Shown here in pieces: positions 59,890 through 64,000 of a stretch of 64,000 nt of DNA. A program made the position numbers and the translations under genes. Origin of the DNA: Cyathus striatus (taxonomy: Eukaryota > Basidiomycota > Agaricomycetes > Agaricales > Nidulariaceae); NCBI GenBank assembly GCA_025738555.1, contig JAOVFP010000010.1, positions 1,302,001 through 1,366,000 of the forward strand, in the 5' to 3' direction. The notes below the pieces were generated by a model. The model was not told the origin of the DNA, made no database searches, and was given only the letters and a program-made list of their open reading frames with translations. The first letter of the stretch is position 1. Every line of letters starts with the position of its first letter.

Positions 59890-60175
59890 TGTCAGAAGTA
59901 ACAAATAATAGAGAGGGTGATTGAGAGGAATGAGGGTGATAATGGAGCAAGAACTCAAACACAGACACAGACACAGACACAAAATGGGGAGGAAACTTGT
60001 TAGCAACTACCAAGTTACAGAGTGTTTATATACTGAGTAAGTCTACCAAAGTCCAACCAAAGTCCTGTAACTAAGGTAACTGACAGCTGTCAATCTGTCA
60101 ATCACAGATCTGTCAAGTATGACAGGTGACAAGTGACAGCTGTCAAGGAAGCTGTGCAACCCAGAATATCTAATA
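59890..60175 (-). mobile_element. Solo LTR (286 bp) in the helitron frame
   Basis: Complement of the LTR at 62007-62346 over most of its length. Begins TGTCAGAAG on the plus strand and ends GAATATCTAATA (one base changed from TAACA). TTTTT stands on both sides (59885-59889, 60176-60180). It interrupts the helitron frame between STEWLK and the following KVKHILLLSEKK segment. Confidence 0.8.
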
Positions 60176-60689
60176 TTTTTAACCATTCTGTAGAAGGAAG
60201 AGACAATCCAACAAAAATTACACAAATATTGGTAATGACATCATTTATAGTTGGAGGGAGAACATTAAGTAATTGTGTAGGACACTGAGGATATATAATA
60301 ACATATCCCTTTATACTTCTTTGTGTAGTAGAAACAGTATGTAATTGATCATGCTCCCAGAGTTGTATGATAAGAGATTTGGAATGACACTGAGCTATCA
60401 TATTCTGTTCAACAAGTGTAAGGTCATCCAAAGCATTAGGAACTTGACCAAGATAGTTATTATTTGATAATGACAATGGTGGGAACTTACTGCATTTCAA
60501 TTTGAAATTACAGTCAGAACATAAATGTAATGTTATTGAATTATAAGGTATGACATAGTTAAATACCCCATTGGGATGAAGTAAGAAAGGTTGAAGAGGG
60601 CCAGAAGTAAAAGGTAATGGAATTGGATGTAATACACCTAGCATACTTCTACCCACTGTAAAAACATTATTTCTATATTCTACGCACTA

Positions 60690-61690
60690 CTTACAAATGG
60701 TACAATATATCTGGGTTGTAATTAGTAGCTAAGGTAGAGGTCCCGGACTGTTAGCTAGTGTGGGAATGATTTGCGCTAATAAGGGACATAACTAGCCTAA
60801 GTAGGAAAGCGTCTAAGAATAGACACACTGAGGTCAGAGTCTATTCTCGACATCAGTGGGAAATAATTACCAGTAAGGCCAGAGATCGAGCTAAGCGCGT
60901 GTCTATTCTAATAATAGGATATCGAAGCTATGTTATTGTGTCATAGGAAAAGGCATGAGTGCTAGACCCATGGCAGTTGCCACTATCTAACCATGCTGTA
61001 CCAGCACTGTGCATCAGCATGCTATAGGTGCCTAGCCTGGCCTGAGACCCGGCATTCCTGGCAGGCTTATTCAGCAATTCCCATTCCACGTGTCAAAGTG
61101 CATGGCATCACGCCTCCGTATGGAGCACTCTTCCTGCAGGATGAGTTATTGGTTATTGTCCTTCATTATCTTCCCATGTGAACACATTCTTGGTGCTCGT
61201 ATGTTTGTATATCAGTGATTTACTCTGGTCCATCCCAGACACCTGTATCCAGTCTAAAAGTCTAATTTACAGCTTAGCTAATGTGCAATTACTGCTTTTG
61301 TATTAACTATATAGTTTCTCTTAGCTGTGTTATGTAAGATATTTAATAGGTAGCTTTGTGTAGTAGAAGGGCAGTCTCCAGTGCTCTGAGAAATACCATT
61401 AAGCAGTTCTGTGAGAGTATTTGTGTGAGCTTGAGATTCTGAGTGTAACGAGAGTCAAAGTCCTAAGTCTGTGCTAAGTCTGAGATTAAGGAACATGCAT
61501 CAAATGTGCATCAAAGTGTTCACTAAGCATGCATTTCATCTTGTGTGTCAGTCTTCGACACCATTTACATTACCTTACTTCACCTGGAAGCATCCTGCAT
61601 CCGAGTCTTACCCACTGAGCACTTTCTTAGTGAGCATACATGGTGTGAGTGAAATTATACATATTTTAATTTATACTATGTTGTGCTAAA
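60690..61690. mobile_element. LTR-like insertion in a helitron intron, ends unresolved
   Basis: About 1 kb separates two helitron exons (acceptor tttttacag at about 60665 on the minus strand; upstream exon ending near 61690). The sequence keeps CpGs (60760-60920, 61040-61120) unlike the helitron, and candidate starts are TGTAATTAG (60715) and TGTTAGCTAG (60748). No direct duplication was found. Confidence 0.4.
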
Positions 61691-62006
61691 CTAGGCACTT
61701 TAGATGTGAGAAAGTAGGTAATGAAAGAGGTGTGAGATCAATTTTGCTAGTATTAACCACAACACCATTACAATTGTGATGAATTGATCCACAAGATGCA
61801 CATACAGTGCCGATCAAAAGTATTGCACACACAAAATACAAACAAACAAGATTGCAAGAGACATAACTTCTCTTAAAGTTGCTCAAATCTCTTCATGTAA
61901 AGTGAAGATATTTAATATACAACCTGCCCTATCATAATATGATTTTTGCAAATTTTTATATACACAGAATGTTGCTACAGGAAGTGACGAAAAAAGGTGA
62001 TGTTTT

Positions 62007-62346
62007 TGTTAGATATTCTGGGTTGCACAGCTTCTTTGACAGCTGTCACTTGTCACCTGTCATACCTGACAGTTCTGTAATTGACAGATCCTTGATTGAC
62101 AGATATGTGATTGACAGATTGACAGCTGTCAGTTACCTTAGTTACATGGACCTTGGTTGGGACTTTGGTAGACAGCCTCAGTATATATATACACTCTGTA
62201 ACTTGGTAGTAGTCAATAAGTTTCCTCCCCATCTGTGTCTGTGTTAGTGTTTGTGTCTGAGTCTTTGCTCCTTTATCACCCTCTCTTTGCTCCATTATCA
62301 CCCTCATTCCTTTCAATCTCCCTCTTTATTCTTGTTACTTCTGACA
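62007..62346 (+). mobile_element. Solo LTR (340 bp), TSD GTTTT
   Basis: Begins TGTTAGATATTC and ends TTCTGACA. The exact 5-bp duplication GTTTT lies at 62002-62006 and 62347-62351. It contains TATA-like AGTATATATATACAC (62173-62187) and repeated GACAGMT motifs at 62038-62135 (possible enhancer repeats). The second copy is at 59890-60175, inverted. Confidence 0.92.
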
Positions 62347-62600
62347 GTTTTGACTGTATTGCATGCTTTACCACATTACTTGGGATTGACATAATTATGT
62401 GCATTTCAAGTATGTTATGCTACTGCTTAAGAGCTTTAAAATGCATCATTGAACATAAAATTCTGAGCTGTAGATCATTTGGTCAATTGACAATTGACCT
62501 GACCTTAAGGATGGCTCATACTGTTAGAATGTGTTACATTGTGAACATCCTCTTGCAATACTTGTCATTTTGTGTTTAGTAAGTGTGAAAATCAGCCAGA
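62347..62600. other. Spacer between solo LTR and recombinase fragment
   Basis: CpG-poor, with no gene. May include intron sequence of the next fragment. Confidence 0.4.
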
Positions 62601-62603
62601 TAG

Positions 62604-62830
62604 CAAATATAGCATTTGATTTCCCTGTTGAACCCACTGAGAACACTCTCAGTTTTTTCTTAGTGTACATGGCACCATCCTTATCATCTTTGACACTCAC
62701 TACTTACTTGTCAGGTATTGTAAAACTTCTTGCTCCTTACTACCCCAATGTTCACCAAGCCCATAACTCTGACATCATGCAAAACACTTTGCAAGATTGT
62801 TGTTGTTGTCAGCAGAAGGGGTGGACTTGT
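62604..62830 (+). pseudogene. Tyrosine-recombinase-like fragment (N-terminal SAM-like part)
   Basis: Reads FDFPVEPTENTLSFFLVYMA, PSLSSLTLTTYLSGIVKLLA and PYYPNVHQAHNSDIMQNTLQ. This matches the core-binding region found in Agaricomycete tyrosine-recombinase/integrase-like proteins (PTPDTLSFY...YLSGI...L...FP.V). The catalytic R...HxxR...Y part is not found; frames are lost after 62800. The downstream frame to 63162 (NYGWSLTKGEILSALEQVMK) is not recognised. Confidence 0.55.
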
Positions 62831-63162
62831 CCATGAAGCACTTCAATGTGTCTGCCATTCAACTGTCCTTCTCAATGCTCTCAATATTGGACCATATCAC
62901 ACCTACAATCAAATGTTGGACACCAAGAAATAAACCTCAGGCACTCAACTACAGGCTGGCAGAGCAACAGACCCCCATGCACACATGCAAAAAGTATGAT
63001 AATAAACATACAACCACCAATTATGGGTGGAGCCTCACCAAGGGTGAAATACTATCAGCATTAGAACAAGTAATGAAGAGTAACCACTGCACAACAGCAA
63101 AAGTAGAAGGTGAGGGAACAATCCTAGACCAGGAAAAAGAAATGGTAAGCATACAAATATAG

Positions 63163-64000
63163 ACTTATTTGTTTATCTTCATTGGCAACTGGGCATGTAC
63201 ACAATAACCCTTATCTAACCTTGCATAGACCATTTAAATGAGGTGAGATTTGAATGTTCTTAAGAGAGCCATAAGTAAAATCTAGTTCTGATAAGACTAT
63301 AGGATTGTCTTGGAGTTGACACTATCCCCCTACAATCCAGGAAAAAATTAATGATTTTTTGTCTCCCCATCCCAGGCCAAAAATCACAATTTTTGTATCA
63401 AACCTTTGATGGAAATTTCAAGGGTCCTGTTAGATTTTCTCTTAATTCCACCAGAGTCTCAGAATATTGGATTCTTAGCAGTATCAAAATCCTCAGCATT
63501 CTAAGAATATCAGAATCTCCAGTGTCAAAATCTGAGTGAGAATTTTAAGATTCTGAGAATATCAAAAATGTGAGACATTGCAATATGCCCCTTCCTCCTC
63601 CATACAAGTACTGCAATACCCACACCCAACTGGCAGAAGACTGATACTATAATCATACTATACACATAACAACTGCACCCAGACTCAGAGTTACACTATG
63701 TACACCTGCCACCTATAAAATGAAAATGCAGTGGTTCACATCCAAGCTTTTTATGTGACTGGAGAGAGAGAAAGTAGTAGGAAATCTGGAGGAGTGACAA
63801 GGGTGCCAGAGTGAGGGCTCAGAGAGAAGAAAGGGCATGTGATTTGGGAGTGGAAAGGACTTGAATATGAGACCTACTAATGGGTTCAAAGGGAGAATGT
63901 AAATGTGAGTGTTGGAGTTTGAGAGCGGAAGAGGAGTATCCATCCATCAGAGACTGTATCCCCTCTTCTGCTTTTGTTTATGTTCCTTTTGCAGAGCACT
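63163..64000. other. Non-coding end of window
   Basis: 63440-63570 holds repeated AGAATATCAGAATCT-like units, a small decayed tandem repeat. 63740-63900 is purine-rich on the plus strand. No gene is seen. Confidence 0.45.

Larger units (their letters stand above)
54480..61886 (-). pseudogene. Helitron Rep/helicase, multiply interrupted
   Basis: Read right to left. 61886-61690: CASCGSIHHNCNGVVVNTSK. 60656-60176: CSDCNFKLKCSKFPPLSLSN, RSIKGYVIIYPQCPTQLLNV and PPTINDVITNICVIFVG (DUF6570-like). 59889-59740: ALEWLKIHNPLYSHISIS. 58853-57924: SFYITINPADVYNPIVSFLA and the HUH motif GSLHCHMITWIEGS. 57914-56971: MDIKYILSRPAVKAIFYYIA, ISYQELSAQQVASYLL, EDHFTSHSFQNLFW. 55311-54540: SDAFNFYKSALVYHKN, then the Pif1-type Walker A MYLGGDGGAGKSRVIHC, where the helicase stops short. 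Normal Helitron proteins continue through a full helicase and exceed 1400 aa. Interrupted by a solo LTR, intronic repeats, an LTR-like insertion and element B. TGA stops at 58296, 58047, 57975 and 57921. A large middle part before the Rep is also missing. Confidence 0.85.

Overview
The window looks like a transposon-dense stretch of an Agaricomycete (mushroom-forming basidiomycete) genome. The evidence is many 50-65 bp GT..AG introns, a CxC2/KDZ transposase, DUF6570-type Helitron protein, NACHT and NACHT-WD40 (HNWD-like) receptors, a TAP-like S33 hydrolase remnant, and gypsy, LINE and hAT elements of fungal type. There is no prokaryotic, organellar or viral signature. Everything below is by-eye translation and pattern reading. 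No alignment or database search was run.

Layout. 1-1.7 kb: no gene. 1.73-2.93 kb: decayed S33 hydrolase that has lost its catalytic serine segment. 2.98-4.31 kb: large non-autonomous TIR element (element A, 8-bp TSD) holding a tRNA-like sequence, inside a repeat-rich stretch that runs to 6.1 kb. 6.1-8.34 kb: minus-strand gypsy gag remnant with PBS and probable 5' LTR. 9.2-12.0 kb: NACHT protein gene (minus) broken by one TAG. 12.1-13.2 kb: TIR element with seven TCCGGACA sites. 13.86-16.09 kb: clean five-exon membrane protein kinase. 16.6-18.8 kb: frameshifted, unidentified host gene pieces around a LINE 3' end.

19.67-42.87 kb: probably one giant (23.2 kb) KDZ transposon whose two ends are inverted arrays of about ten 59-bp repeats. 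It carries a minus-strand gene for an unknown protein (24.3-26.7 kb) and a divergent plus-strand KDZ transposase (32.3-41.4 kb). The transposase is split by a complete hAT element (33098-37374, perfect 8-bp TSD) and by a second 0.9 kb insertion. A hAT MITE, several tandem-repeat arrays and a gypsy integrase scrap sit in its left half.

42.9-49.3 kb: mostly non-coding, with a fold-back element (45.69-46.64 kb) and a 140-bp TA-flanked MITE (47.90-48.04 kb). 49.32-53.50 kb: intact four-exon NACHT-WD40 receptor gene (1335 aa) with about 13 near-identical WD40 repeats. 54.4-61.9 kb: minus-strand Helitron with an HUH Rep and a Pif1-like helicase start, broken by nested insertions including element B (55312-56970), the architectural twin of element A. 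62.0-63.0 kb: solo LTR and a tyrosine-recombinase fragment. The end of the window is non-coding.

Two themes join the parts. First, the transposons are nested, so their relative ages can be read. Second, most old DNA here is almost free of CpG and its reading frames are broken mainly by TGA, often where CGA (Arg) is expected, which suggests methylation-linked C-to-T decay. The kinase region and the hAT insert keep their CpGs.
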